Positions 10,021 through 19,008 of a DNA stretch of 43,314 bases are shown here, piece by piece. This DNA comes from Nitrospiraceae bacterium (GTDB lineage: Bacteria; Nitrospirota; Nitrospiria; Nitrospirales; Nitrospiraceae): positions 1 through 43,314 of the forward strand of contig SYGV01000096.1 in NCBI GenBank assembly GCA_005799365.1, given 5' to 3'. The position numbers and the translations under genes are program-made. The notes below the pieces were generated by a model that was not told the DNA's origin, ran no database searches, and saw nothing but the letters and a program-made list of their open reading frames with translations. Numbering within the stretch: position 1 is the stretch's first letter; the number at the start of each line of letters is the position of its first letter.

Positions 10021-11181
10021 ATGTTCGAAGATGCCCTTGCCCAACTTGACGCCCGGCACTTGCTCCGCCGACTCAGGCTGACGGAATCGGCGCCGGGGCC
10101 GGTGGTCACCATTGAGGGACGCCCCGTCATCCTCATGGCCGCCAACGATTACCTGGGGTTGGCTACCCATCCGGCCCTCAAACAAGCGGCTATCGACGCC
10201 GTCGTGCGATTCGGCGTCGGGTCCGGAGCCTCACGCCTGATTTCCGGAACGCTCCCCCCCCATGCAGATTTGGAAACCGCCCTGGCCCGCTTCAAGGGCG
10301 CCGAAGCCTCATTGGTCTTCGGCTCCGGCTATCTGGCCAATATCGGCTTGATTCCCGCCCTGGCGGGAACCGGCGCCCTCATCCTGGCCGATCGTCTCTG
10401 CCATGCCAGCCTCATCGACGGGTGCCGCCTCAGCGGGGCGAATTTCCGCGTCTTTCGACACCGGGACCTCGCCCATCTCGAGCAACTCCTCTCCGGACGC
10501 AAGGCAAGGCGCCCCACGTTGATCGTGACCGATGGAGTCTTCAGCATGGACGGGGATCTCGCCCCGCTCCCCGATCTGATCGCCTTGGCGGAGCGCCACG
10601 ACGCCCGCCTGCTCGTGGACGACGCGCACGGGACCGGCGTCATGGGCGACACCGGCCGCGGCACGCTGGAGCATTTCGGCGTGGAGTCCCGCCTGCCGTT
10701 CCAGATGGGAACGCTCAGCAAGGCGCTCGGCGGCAGCGGCGCCTATGTGGCCGGACCGAGCACCCTGATCCGGCACCTCGTCAATCACGCCCGGTCCTTC
10801 ATCTACACCACCGCTCCGCCGCCGGCCACCGCCGCCGCCGCGCTCGCAGCGCTGGACGTCATCCGGAACGAGCCGGAGCGCCGAACGCGTCTCTGGACAA
10901 ACCGGCAACGATGGGTCGAAGGGCTGGTCGGCCTGGGATACCGGATCGCAGATACGGCCAGCCCGATCGTGCCAGTGCTGATCGGACAGGCAGACCAGGC
11001 CCTCCGGCTGGCCGAGCGCCTCCTGCAACTGGGCGTCTTCGCTCCGGCGATCCGCCCTCCCACCGTGCCCGAGGGCACAAGCCGGATCAGAACGACGTTG
11101 TCCTCGGAACACAGGCCCGAACACTTGGACCAGGCCCTGGCGGCATTCCGCCAAGCCGGGCATGAATTGAGGTTGATTTAG
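10021..11181 (+). CDS. bioF: 8-amino-7-oxononanoate synthase / AONS-family enzyme
   Basis: ANDYLGLATHPALKQAAIDAVVRFGVGSGASRLISGTLPPHADLE; LLVDDAHGTGVMGDTGRGTLEHF; GTLSKALGGSGAYVAGP. Confidence 0.92.
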   Translation: MFEDALAQLDARHLLRRLRLTESAPGPVVTIEGRPVILMAANDYLGLATHPALKQAAIDAVVRFGVGSGASRLISGTLPPHADLETALARFKGAEASLVFGSGYLANIGLIPALAGTGALILADRLCHASLIDGCRLSGANFRVFRHRDLAHLEQLLSGRKARRPTLIVTDGVFSMDGDLAPLPDLIALAERHDARLLVDDAHGTGVMGDTGRGTLEHFGVESRLPFQMGTLSKALGGSGAYVAGPSTLIRHLVNHARSFIYTTAPPPATAAAALAALDVIRNEPERRTRLWTNRQRWVEGLVGLGYRIADTASPIVPVLIGQADQALRLAERLLQLGVFAPAIRPPTVPEGTSRIRTTLSSEHRPEHLDQALAAFRQAGHELRLI

Positions 11182-11256
11182 CCCTTTCATCTTGCCCCTC
11201 CGAGCGGATTTGGGCAGCCGAGGCATCGGGTTCGCTCAACGTGAGGAGGCCTCCCG

Positions 11257-11535
11257 ATGGACATTACCCAGTTGCCGACGTTTGACGTGGAGCAGGGCGT
11301 CCAGGAAGGTTGCCAGACGTTCGACGACGTCCTATTCAATCGGTACAAGGACGGCAAAAGTTCCCGCGACCAGGCGCCGGCGAACGCGGGCAGCGCCAAC
11401 AACCTGCGGCTGACGATCAAACTGGCCGGATTGAAAGCGGACGATAGCCCTGCCGCCGGCGGCGACCAATCCGAAGCGGAGAAACCCAAGGGATTCCAGA
11501 TCCAGGGAGTCGGCGTACCGCTGAGCAAGCCGTAA
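11257..11535 (+). CDS. Small hypothetical protein (92 aa)
   Basis: Intact ORF with plausible Shine-Dalgarno (GTGAGGAGGC) upstream of ATG; no family recognised. Confidence 0.6.
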   Translation: MDITQLPTFDVEQGVQEGCQTFDDVLFNRYKDGKSSRDQAPANAGSANNLRLTIKLAGLKADDSPAAGGDQSEAEKPKGFQIQGVGVPLSKP

Positions 11536-11549
11536 GCCAGCGGAGAGAA

Positions 11550-12101
11550 TCAGCGGCGCGCGGGAGAGGGTTGGCTGCCGAGGGATTCGAGATAGAGCGC
11601 GATCTTGTCCAGCGCTGCCGCGCTGAGCTTCTGCCCATACCAGGGCGGCATGGTCCGGTCCGGATAGCCAGGCACCACGTAGACGCCGGGATTGAGAATG
11701 GATTCGATCACATATTCGTGGACCGACTTGGCCCGGCCCCGGTAGCGCGGATCAGCCAGTCTCGTCGGCCCGGTTGCTCCGAGCGCCAGCGTCGGCCCCA
11801 CCCGCCCTTCCGCCCCGGGAATGCCGGGGATTGTATGGCAGACTGGACATCCGGCCCTCGTAAAAAGTTGGGGGAGTGGCTCTTCCCCCGTCACAAGCGG
11901 CACCATAGTCGGGGAGATGTGCGGGACAGGAGGGGACGCTTGCTTGGCAGGGCCGCTCGGGCCCGTCCAATAGGCCACCAAGGTCAGCGCCAGCAGGCCG
12001 AGGCCGACCAGAAAAAAGATCCGGGCAAGTCGTTCGCGTCTACGATCAGGCAAGGAGGCCCCTGGCGAGACGAGATTAGTAGAGGGGCGCCTGCGGACCA
12101 G
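11550..12101 (-). CDS. Membrane-anchored mono-heme cytochrome c; exact start uncertain
   Basis: N-terminal TM ARIFFLVGLGLLALTLVAYW; heme motif CPVCH; C-terminal MPPWYGQKLSAAALDKIALYLESL. Confidence 0.78.
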   Translation of the reverse strand: MVRRRPSTNLVSPGASLPDRRRERLARIFFLVGLGLLALTLVAYWTGPSGPAKQASPPVPHISPTMVPLVTGEEPLPQLFTRAGCPVCHTIPGIPGAEGRVGPTLALGATGPTRLADPRYRGRAKSVHEYVIESILNPGVYVVPGYPDRTMPPWYGQKLSAAALDKIALYLESLGSQPSPARR

Positions 12102-12264
12102 GTCGCATGCCGGCCAAGTCCGGATCAGGATCGTCCGGGTTCCGTTCCACGACGTCCTTGGACTTCTTGCGTTCAACCCGCCGGAGTTCTTTCTCTTTCC
12201 GTTTTTCAGCCTTGTCGCGCTCTCGCTGGCGCTTTGCGGCTGTGACTTTAGGATTGGTCGGCAC
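12076..12264 (-). CDS. Small highly charged hypothetical protein (62 aa)
   Basis: MPTNPKVTAAKRQRERDKAEKRKEKELRRVERKKSKDVVERNPDDPDPD; short intact ORF. Confidence 0.5.
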   Translation of the reverse strand: MPTNPKVTAAKRQRERDKAEKRKEKELRRVERKKSKDVVERNPDDPDPDLAGMRPGPQAPLY

Positions 12265-12368
12265 GGCTCCTCCTCACGTTTCCATCGTGCACAGGGTCAA
12301 TATGCCCGCACGATCTTCGCATCCAGCCTCCGCAGCCCATGCAGGCCCATCAAGCAGGTGCCAGCATA

Positions 12369-12746
12369 TCACGTGGCCCACTTAATCGTACAGCCGATCG
12401 CATGCGTGATCGGGTCAGCCGGCTCTCGTTGCGCAAGCAGCGCATCCACGGCGTCCCGGAGATAGCGCCGCGTCACCGCCTCGGGCCGCTGCCAGTTATC
12501 GTCGATCTTGCCCGTGTAGCGCACGTCGTCGTTCGAATTGATCGCCACCAACTGGACGCCCCGGTTGCCATAGTCGCGCTGCAGCCCTATCAAACAATCC
12601 TCATAGGCCTGGACATAGGGACAATGGTTGCAGGAGAAGATCACCACCAGCACAGGCTTCCCGGCAAACCCCTCCAGGCCGTAGGTCTTCCCGTCCACGC
12701 CGGGAAGAGAGAAGGGTCGCGCCGACTCGCCGAGTTGCAAAGCCAT
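12369..12746 (-). CDS. Thioredoxin/AhpC-TSA-like protein, apparently missing an internal segment
   Basis: N-terminal redoxin fold with SCNHCPYVQAYED and VQLVAINSNDD, joined directly to a C-terminal VRYTGKIDDNWQRPEAVTRRYLRDAVDALL...HAIGCTIKW. Confidence 0.8.
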   Translation of the reverse strand: MALQLGESARPFSLPGVDGKTYGLEGFAGKPVLVVIFSCNHCPYVQAYEDCLIGLQRDYGNRGVQLVAINSNDDVRYTGKIDDNWQRPEAVTRRYLRDAVDALLAQREPADPITHAIGCTIKWAT

Positions 12747-12773
12747 GGTCAGACTGCCGAGGCCGAGACAGAT

Positions 12774-13631
12774 CTACGTGGGAAGATCCATCGCGCAGCG
12801 CACCCCGATCGTGCGATCCTGAAACTCCGGTTCGGCAGAGATCCGCACCGTCGCCCGAATCCCCATCGGCACGTCCGCCCAGGACCCGCCGCGAATCACC
12901 CGTTTCTCACCGGCGGCCGGACCCGTCGGATTCCGAGCCGGGCTTTTCTGGTAGTACTCGCGGTCATACCAGTCGGCCACCCATTCCGCCGCGTTGCCGG
13001 CCATGTGGAAGAGGCCATAGGGGCTCTTGCCGCCTTCCTTGGTCCCGTGACGCACGCTCATCCCCTCAAGGCCGCTAGTCACCGGAACCAACGTGATCGC
13101 ATCGCTTACCCAGACCCCGCGATTGTAATTCGCGATATCCACGAAGGGCTGCATGTGGCCCCAGGGGTACCGACGACCGTCCGTTCCCCTCGCTGCATTC
13201 TCCCATTCGGCTTCGGTCGGCAACCGCTTGCCCGCCCACTTGCAGTACGCCTCCGCATCAGGCCAGGTCAGGCCGACCGCCGGCCTATTACCGGCGGAAG
13301 TCACCGCTTCATCATCCCACGTGGGCGGAGGCCCGTGCTTCGTAGACTCGAGAAACTTCGCATAGAGGCTGATCGTCACTTCATACTGATCGATCGCATA
13401 GCGCTTCAACCAGACTTTGTGTTCAGGCCGCTCGTTCCCCGCCCCGTCGTTGGAGCCCATGAGAAATTCGCCTTCTGGAATCACGAACATGGGCGCCCCG
13501 TCTTTCCCGGTCGGACCGCCTGGCGTCGGACCGCCGGCCGGCCCATCCTTCGACGGATCCGCCGCACCCATAATCAACAGGCCCACCAGCAAGAGCCCGG
13601 CTGCCCCCCATCCAGTACGATATGGCCTCAT
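12774..13631 (-). CDS. Formylglycine-generating enzyme (SUMF1)-family protein
   Basis: FVIPEGEFLMGSNDGAGNERPEHKVWLKRYAIDQYEVT; RLPTEAEWENAARGTDGRRYPWG; GLFHMAGNAAEWVADWYD; VIRGGSW. Confidence 0.92.
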   Translation of the reverse strand: MRPYRTGWGAAGLLLVGLLIMGAADPSKDGPAGGPTPGGPTGKDGAPMFVIPEGEFLMGSNDGAGNERPEHKVWLKRYAIDQYEVTISLYAKFLESTKHGPPPTWDDEAVTSAGNRPAVGLTWPDAEAYCKWAGKRLPTEAEWENAARGTDGRRYPWGHMQPFVDIANYNRGVWVSDAITLVPVTSGLEGMSVRHGTKEGGKSPYGLFHMAGNAAEWVADWYDREYYQKSPARNPTGPAAGEKRVIRGGSWADVPMGIRATVRISAEPEFQDRTIGVRCAMDLPT

Positions 13632-13753
13632 GTACGCCTCCAACGATCAATGAGGGAAAGAATGGAAATTAGTAACAGGAATGCAGGGACGGATCAAGGC
13701 CGCTCTATCGAACGGGAACGTGTGCAGAAAAAAAGAACCGCAGGGCAAGAAGT

Positions 13754-13831
13754 TGGCGTCCCCAACGGGATTCGAACCCGTGTTGCCGGCTTGAAAGGCC
13801 GGCGTCCTAGGCCAGGCTAGACGATGGGGAC
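13754..13831 (-). tRNA. tRNA-Glu (TTC), including CCA
   Basis: GTCCCCATCGTCTAGCCTGGCCTAGGACGCCGGCCTTTCAAGCCGGCAACACGGGTTCGAATCCCGTTGGGGACGCCA folds as a cloverleaf with anticodon TTC. Confidence 0.95.
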
Positions 13832-14034
13832 GTTGCGTATCAGATGATCCAAACCGGGCTTCCCACCGGGGCAGAGCCCCCTTGAAGCCCATTTCTTGTA
13901 ACAGATTTCCCCGGGCTAATCAACGCCTCATGCAAGAACCGCCTGCGTGGCCCCGGCCATCCTGGTCGGATGAATTCGGTTGACTCCCGCATGGCCTTTC
14001 CGGCTTGAGTAGGGCTTACGGAGAGCCATCTGCG

Positions 14035-14472
14035 ATGACAGACTTCAACGCGGACACAACCGAGCTCTCTCGTGGGCGACCGCCCCTGGGCACCATTGGC
14101 GTCATCGTCGCCCTGGTACTGCTCATTCCGACGGTCCTGTTTTACTCCATTGCGCCGGACGAGCTGCTCAAGGCAGGCGTCACGATCTTCTCCGACGGCC
14201 GCCAGCGAGCCTATCTGGCTGACCCAGGCCGGTACGAGGGAGCCGGCTATCAGGACTACTGCGTCCTCGAACCTCGGGATCGCTTGACCATCGTGCAGCC
14301 ACCGCAACGGCCGGACGGATCACTGCTCGCATGCGTCGAACGGACCGACCCAGCCGATGTGCCGTTCTGCCCGCCGCAGGCAGCCGTCTTCATACGGCCC
14401 CAGCAAGTCGTACAGAAACAAAACCCCTGGGGCGAGTTCAAAGACCGTCTGGGCCGTTTACTTTCCCGCTAA
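14035..14472 (+). CDS. Hypothetical single-TM protein
   Basis: MTDFNADTTELSRGRPPLGTIGVIVALVLLIPTVLFYSI; one predicted N-terminal TM segment. Confidence 0.7.
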   Translation: MTDFNADTTELSRGRPPLGTIGVIVALVLLIPTVLFYSIAPDELLKAGVTIFSDGRQRAYLADPGRYEGAGYQDYCVLEPRDRLTIVQPPQRPDGSLLACVERTDPADVPFCPPQAAVFIRPQQVVQKQNPWGEFKDRLGRLLSR

Positions 14473-14482
14473 AAAAGTGGCG

Positions 14483-15025
14483 TTACCGTTTCAACCGGGC
14501 GGAGAACTGCTTGCGGAACTTGGCGAGTTTGGGGTTGACGACGTAGTCACAGTAGGGCTGGGCTGGATTGCGGACGGCATATTCCTGGTGATAGTCCTCG
14601 GCTTCATAAAAGGGCGCAGCCGGCGAGACTTCGGTGACGATCGGCTTGTCGAACAGTTTTTCCCTGGTCAGCCTTGCGATCACTTCGACGGCGATCCGTT
14701 TTTGTTCGGGCGAGTCATAGAAGATCGCCGACCGGTATTGGGTCCCTTCATCATTGCCCTGGCGATTGAGCGTGGTCGGGTCGTGGATGGCGAAGAACAC
14801 GTCGAGCAATTCCCGATAGGTTACGGCCGCGGGATCGAACGTGATCCGCACCGCCTCCGCATGGCCGGTCATCCCCGTGCAGACCGCTTCGTAGGACGGA
14901 TTGGCCCCCGGCCCGCCGAGATAGCCTGACTCCACGGACTCGACCCCCTTCAACTCGTCATAGACGGCCTCCAGGCACCAGAAACAGCCGCCCGCCAGGG
15001 TGGCTGTTTCTTTGCCGTTGGACAT
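14483..15025 (-). CDS. msrA: Peptide methionine sulfoxide reductase MsrA
   Basis: ATLAGGCFWCLEAVYDELKGV; GYLGGPGANPSYEAVCTGMTGHAEAVRI; YHQEYAVRNPAQPYC. Confidence 0.97.
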   Translation of the reverse strand: MSNGKETATLAGGCFWCLEAVYDELKGVESVESGYLGGPGANPSYEAVCTGMTGHAEAVRITFDPAAVTYRELLDVFFAIHDPTTLNRQGNDEGTQYRSAIFYDSPEQKRIAVEVIARLTREKLFDKPIVTEVSPAAPFYEAEDYHQEYAVRNPAQPYCDYVVNPKLAKFRKQFSARLKR

Positions 15026-15212
15026 GGTTTTTCCTTCCGTCATCACATACTCCCGGTTACTGAGTCGCTAACGAGCGGCAGACCTTACAAACCGCCATGG
15101 TCGAGCGAGGCACTTGCTGCAAATACCTCAAGCAAGAAACACTTGCGGGGTTTCTCCGGCGGCATCAATGACGATACAGCGCTAATACGCCGCCGGCTCA
15201 ACCGAAGGTTGG

Positions 15213-15259
15213 TTTGGTGAGCCGGCTGGGACTCGAACCCAGGGCCCTCGCCTTAAAAG
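15213..15259 (-). repeat. attL: 3' fragment of tRNA-Lys, 47-bp direct repeat
   Basis: TTTGGTGAGCCGGCTGGGACTCGAACCCAGGGCCCTCGCCTTAAAAG, identical to 32739-32785. Confidence 0.93.
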
Positions 15260-15385
15260 AGCTAATTGCCCGCTTACTCCAGAAAATGACTGAGTGCGAC
15301 TGAATACGACAACTATACGCTAATTCGAGCGTTTTCGCTATTGGAAGCTAATAACGTTTACGACCGAGAGTGATGGAGTTAGACG

Positions 15386-15410
15386 TGGAACCGTGACCAA
15401 AACCGTGACC
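15386..15410 (+). repeat. 25-bp repeat, left copy (candidate integrase arm-type site)
   Basis: TGGAACCGTGACCAAAACCGTGACC, containing two direct CCGTGACC octamers; identical 25-mer at 32670-32694. Confidence 0.65.
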
Positions 15411-15523
15411 AGAACATCGCCTCAGTGGAGGGATGCTGAGCGGCGGAAGGGAGAATAGCCCTTTTCGATTGCTATCAGTTTTTCTGATATACTTTCCTCC
15501 CTCATCTTGGAAAGATTCTGCCC

Positions 15524-16234
15524 TTGCCAGACCAGATTCAGATCTCGGCTAAAGATCTCGGGCAAGCCGCCCTTGCTGACTTTTGCCCGCGCTGCTTCTG
15601 GATCAAGTTAAAGAGTCGAAACTGCCTTCCATTTCAGATTTTCCCAGGTATCTTTAGTTCGATCGATGCATACAATAAGCGCATCGTCCACAGTTGGTTT
15701 GATAGACATGGTGCAGCCCCTACGTGGCTTAGCCCTCTTGGTGACATAACAAGCTATCGTGAGCCACCGCACCATACACGTTTCCGCCTACTCGATTCAC
15801 GGCATAACATTTTACTTACTGGCAGTCCTGATGCCGTTTTCGTACGCCGTGATGGAGCACATGTTATTGCCGATTACAAAACAGCTAAGTATACCGGAGC
15901 CCAAGATGGTCTATTCCCGATGTACGAGGCACAACTGAATGTCTATGCGCGTCTCGGAAACGAGCACGGATTCAATCCCGTTGATGCTCTTGCGTTAATT
16001 TATATGGAGCCAACGACTGATGAGTCAGCAGCTGCGGACGATGGGAACCATATGCCGGATGGTTTCACTATGGGCTTCAAGGCAAACATTCATAATGTAA
16101 ATCTAAACATCTCTCTGATCGAACCGCTATTGGCAACTACACGAGAACTTTATGACGGAAATGAACCTCCAGTCGGAAGGACGGGCTGCAAGGATTGCCC
16201 TAGGGTGCAAGGACTTATCTCCCTACTGCGATAA
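15524..16234 (+). CDS. PD-(D/E)XK superfamily (RecB/Cas4-like) nuclease, probable TTG start
   Basis: GSPDAVFVRRDGAHVIADYKTAKYTGAQDGLFPMYEAQLNVYARL (D...DYK core); cysteines at both ends (CPRCFW ... CKDCPRV) resemble Cas4-type Fe-S ligands. Confidence 0.75.
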   Translation: MPDQIQISAKDLGQAALADFCPRCFWIKLKSRNCLPFQIFPGIFSSIDAYNKRIVHSWFDRHGAAPTWLSPLGDITSYREPPHHTRFRLLDSRHNILLTGSPDAVFVRRDGAHVIADYKTAKYTGAQDGLFPMYEAQLNVYARLGNEHGFNPVDALALIYMEPTTDESAAADDGNHMPDGFTMGFKANIHNVNLNISLIEPLLATTRELYDGNEPPVGRTGCKDCPRVQGLISLLR

Positions 16235-16434
16235 TGAAGATTGGCATTATAGATAGCGAACTCTGGGCTACGGCCGGTTTCGTTGATACTGCCCTTGATC
16301 ACTGGTCCAGGTTTGAACTTTTCGGGTGCGCTCGTCAACTTTGAGCGGGCGTCTGGCTTCTTTTTGCCCATCGATCCCCTCCCCTGTCGTCCCCAAGAGA
16401 AACAAAGAGGCCAGAGGCTGTCACCCGCATAAAC

Positions 16435-16480
16435 AAAAGGGGTTGCCGCGCCCATCAAGGCATTCGGCAATCCCCTTTGT
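16435..16480 (-). terminator. Putative terminator stem-loop downstream of the MetK paralog
   Basis: AAAAGGGGTTGCCG ... CGGCAATCCCCTTTG inverted repeat immediately after the 16493 CDS end. Confidence 0.6.
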
Positions 16481-16492
16481 TGTGATCCCCCA

Positions 16493-17620
16493 TCAAATGG
16501 ACAGGGGCCGTTCCCAGGTGAACCCTGCGGCTTCAAAGTGCCCCCACCGGGCCACCTCCACCAGCCCCCCGGTGGCAAACTGCTCCCCGCTGCGCGTGAG
16601 ACTCAGATCGAAGCTTGTTTCCAGCTGCGCGGGATTCAGTCGGTGCCCGTTCTCTGCCACGACACGAATGATGCGGGCTGCACGATCCCCCGGAAACCAG
16701 CCTAAGGTCACGGTGGCTTCCTTGGCCAGCCCCAGCCGCACGAGCGCCTTCGCCAGCCGCCTCGCGTGCAGGCCCCCGGCCCGGTCTGCCTTGAAAAAAT
16801 CTTTACCGGACCAGGCCCCCCCGCCGATCGGCACCCTGGGGCCATAGGCATCCACCACCAGCTTCTTGCCGGATAGCCCATTGTCTCCCTCAGGCCCCCC
16901 TACCTCAAACGCCCCTGCCCCATTGACCGTCAGTGATTCCGGCAAGGCGTTCGACAAGCCGGGCACGAGGCGTCCTGCGTTGCCCAACACTTCTTCCAGG
17001 GCCAGCCTGACGGCCCGATGCAGAGCCACCTCGTCCGATGCGGCCTTCTGCTGGAGTGAGGCACTGCATCCCGCCAATTGCCAGGTGGGCGCAGGCCCCT
17101 CGAGGCCGACTTCTTCGAGCAGCACCAACACTTTTCCATCAGGCCCCAACGCCAGGTCTGGGCGCTCCGCCCGCAGACGGTGCAGGCGACGCGCGATGGT
17201 CCGCACTAGCCAGTGCTCCACCGGGAGGTGGTTGGTGGCCTCCAGGGCATTGGCGTACCCGATGCAGATCGCCTGGTCATCGGACAGGTCCCTGAATTCG
17301 GCCTCGCCCTCCTCCAACGGTCCCAGACACACGTTGGATACCACCCGCACTTGTTCAGGGGATGGCCCCCAGCTCTCGTCGTACCCGGCGCTGCGGTACA
17401 CCTGGCGCACGAGACCGTCCAGATCAATGTCGTGCGCCTGTGCGCAGGCCACCCGGCCGGTGAGGTACACGTGGTCGCGGTGGACCGCGACTTCCACTCC
17501 CACCAGGGCCCTGGGGTCCCGTCGCCATGCCTCCTCCACCAGGGCATCCGCAATGGCATCGCTCAATTTATCGGGGTGGCCGGGAAAGATGAATTCGGCC
17601 GGAAAGCGGTGCGTGGTCAT
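16493..17620 (-). CDS. Divergent S-adenosylmethionine synthetase (MetK) paralog, element-borne
   Basis: MetK motifs: FIFPGHPDKLSDAIADALVEE, DDQAICIGYANALEATNHLPVEHWL, GAFEVGGPEGDNGLSGKKLVVDAYGPRVPIGGGAWSGKDFFKADRAGGLHARRLAKALV, GHFEAAGFTWERP. Confidence 0.88.
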   Translation of the reverse strand: MTTHRFPAEFIFPGHPDKLSDAIADALVEEAWRRDPRALVGVEVAVHRDHVYLTGRVACAQAHDIDLDGLVRQVYRSAGYDESWGPSPEQVRVVSNVCLGPLEEGEAEFRDLSDDQAICIGYANALEATNHLPVEHWLVRTIARRLHRLRAERPDLALGPDGKVLVLLEEVGLEGPAPTWQLAGCSASLQQKAASDEVALHRAVRLALEEVLGNAGRLVPGLSNALPESLTVNGAGAFEVGGPEGDNGLSGKKLVVDAYGPRVPIGGGAWSGKDFFKADRAGGLHARRLAKALVRLGLAKEATVTLGWFPGDRAARIIRVVAENGHRLNPAQLETSFDLSLTRSGEQFATGGLVEVARWGHFEAAGFTWERPLSI

Positions 17621-19008
17621 GTATGTCCTCCAGAATCAAGCACGGCGCGATGGTCGACCACCGTGGACAGGTCGTCTTGGTTAATCTGGTCCCCCAGGTA
17701 CGCCACAGCCAGGTGCGCAGACTTGAGGGTCTGGTAATGCAAACCCTGGGGCGTGCCCACCCAGCCATCGGTCACGATCAGGGCGCGCCGGATGCGGCGG
17801 CGGTGCATATGCTCGGCCACGACCGCAATGGAGGTCCCCCCGGTGGTGCGACACGTGCCGGCCCGCAGTGCAGCCCACGTGATATCCGACACCTGGGTCG
17901 AGAACAGGTGCACCTGCGGACATACCAAATCCTGGCAATCCAGGATCGCCCCGTAGAGCGGCCCCAGCACGGCATCCATGCTCCCTGACACATCCAGGTA
18001 GAGATGGACCCTCTCTCCCTCTGGGCGCCTGCGATTCCACAGAACATGACCCTCGTGCAGCAAGGTGGGTGCGCCCAGGGCCTGCAGCACCAGTGATCGC
18101 CGTGACAGGCTGGGCACCGGTCCAGACAGCGCCACGCGGTCAGGCCCCACGCGCCGCACGCGCCCCTGTCCGTGGAGGCCCGCGACCGCGCGGATGAGGG
18201 CACGCAGCACCGAGCGCTTAGACCGACGCGCCTGCGGCACCACCGACGTAGTCTGCAGCACATCGGCCAGCGACCGGCCCCGAATGGGGTCAGGTGGTTG
18301 CGGCCACTGCTCCACCAGGTCCCGTACCAGGTCGAACAGCAGGGGGGAGACCCTGTCGAGTTCCGTCTGGCCGTCATCGGCCGGCCCATGCCCACCCAGC
18401 AAGGGAATATCCAGCCCCTCCACGCCACCGGCCTTGACTAGCAGGCTGGGCAGCAATTGGGAGACCTCGTGGTAGCTAGCCCCCCCGTCCGAATAGAGCG
18501 CGGCATGAACCTCGACGGCCCGGGTACGAAGCGGCTCAGCCAGCGCCTCGAGGCCCGGCACGGTGATGCACGCCCCGTCCGGCCATCCCGTGGGTGGACG
18601 CAGCAGACAGTCGGGAAACCGGTCATCGGCGTAGAAATCCGTGAGAAACGCGGTGTACGCCGCGGTCGGAAACATGCGGCTGATGAGGCCATTGATGACC
18701 GCATCAAACACGACGTTCTGGGCCGGCGTGACGCGCGGAAACAGCGTCGTATGGCCTAGTAACACGTGATGCAGTTCGTGCATCACCAGCATCAGCAGCT
18801 TCTCGGGGGTGTCGGCATGCCGCTCCACGAAGGCTGGGTTAATGAGCAGGCGGGGCTGGACCCGGCACTCCACCGCCGCAGTCGGCACGCGGTCGGTCTC
18901 CACAATGTCCACCACGCGCAGCAGGCCCGCCAGGGCATATGCCCCACTGGGAAACGCGTCCAAGATCCGTTCAACCAAACCGCTGTCTGCACTCCGTGAA
19001 GGGGTCAT
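17617..19008 (-). CDS. Metallopeptidase-like + VWA-like domain protein (DUF2201-type architecture)
   Basis: HExxH in MLVMHELHHVLLGH; MIDAS-like DVSGSM in VHLYLDVSGSMDAVLG; ALIVTDGWVGTP near the C-terminus. Confidence 0.82.
   Translation of the reverse strand: MTPSRSADSGLVERILDAFPSGAYALAGLLRVVDIVETDRVPTAAVECRVQPRLLINPAFVERHADTPEKLLMLVMHELHHVLLGHTTLFPRVTPAQNVVFDAVINGLISRMFPTAAYTAFLTDFYADDRFPDCLLRPPTGWPDGACITVPGLEALAEPLRTRAVEVHAALYSDGGASYHEVSQLLPSLLVKAGGVEGLDIPLLGGHGPADDGQTELDRVSPLLFDLVRDLVEQWPQPPDPIRGRSLADVLQTTSVVPQARRSKRSVLRALIRAVAGLHGQGRVRRVGPDRVALSGPVPSLSRRSLVLQALGAPTLLHEGHVLWNRRRPEGERVHLYLDVSGSMDAVLGPLYGAILDCQDLVCPQVHLFSTQVSDITWAALRAGTCRTTGGTSIAVVAEHMHRRRIRRALIVTDGWVGTPQGLHYQTLKSAHLAVAYLGDQINQDDLSTVVDHRAVLDSGGHT

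Noticed and set aside
12339-13820. 493-aa plus-strand ORF
   Set aside because: Antisense to the redoxin-like and SUMF1-family genes, and runs into tRNA-Glu.
15191-15227. Inverted repeat GCCGGCTCA...TGAGCCGGC at the left element boundary
   Set aside because: Arises largely from the tRNA-Lys acceptor-stem sequence in attL plus its probable downstream terminator; not treated as a separate element feature.
15213-15290. Second tRNA-Lys gene at the left element end
   Set aside because: Only the 3' part matches; sequence diverges after CCTTAAAAG, so this is attL and not a functional tRNA.
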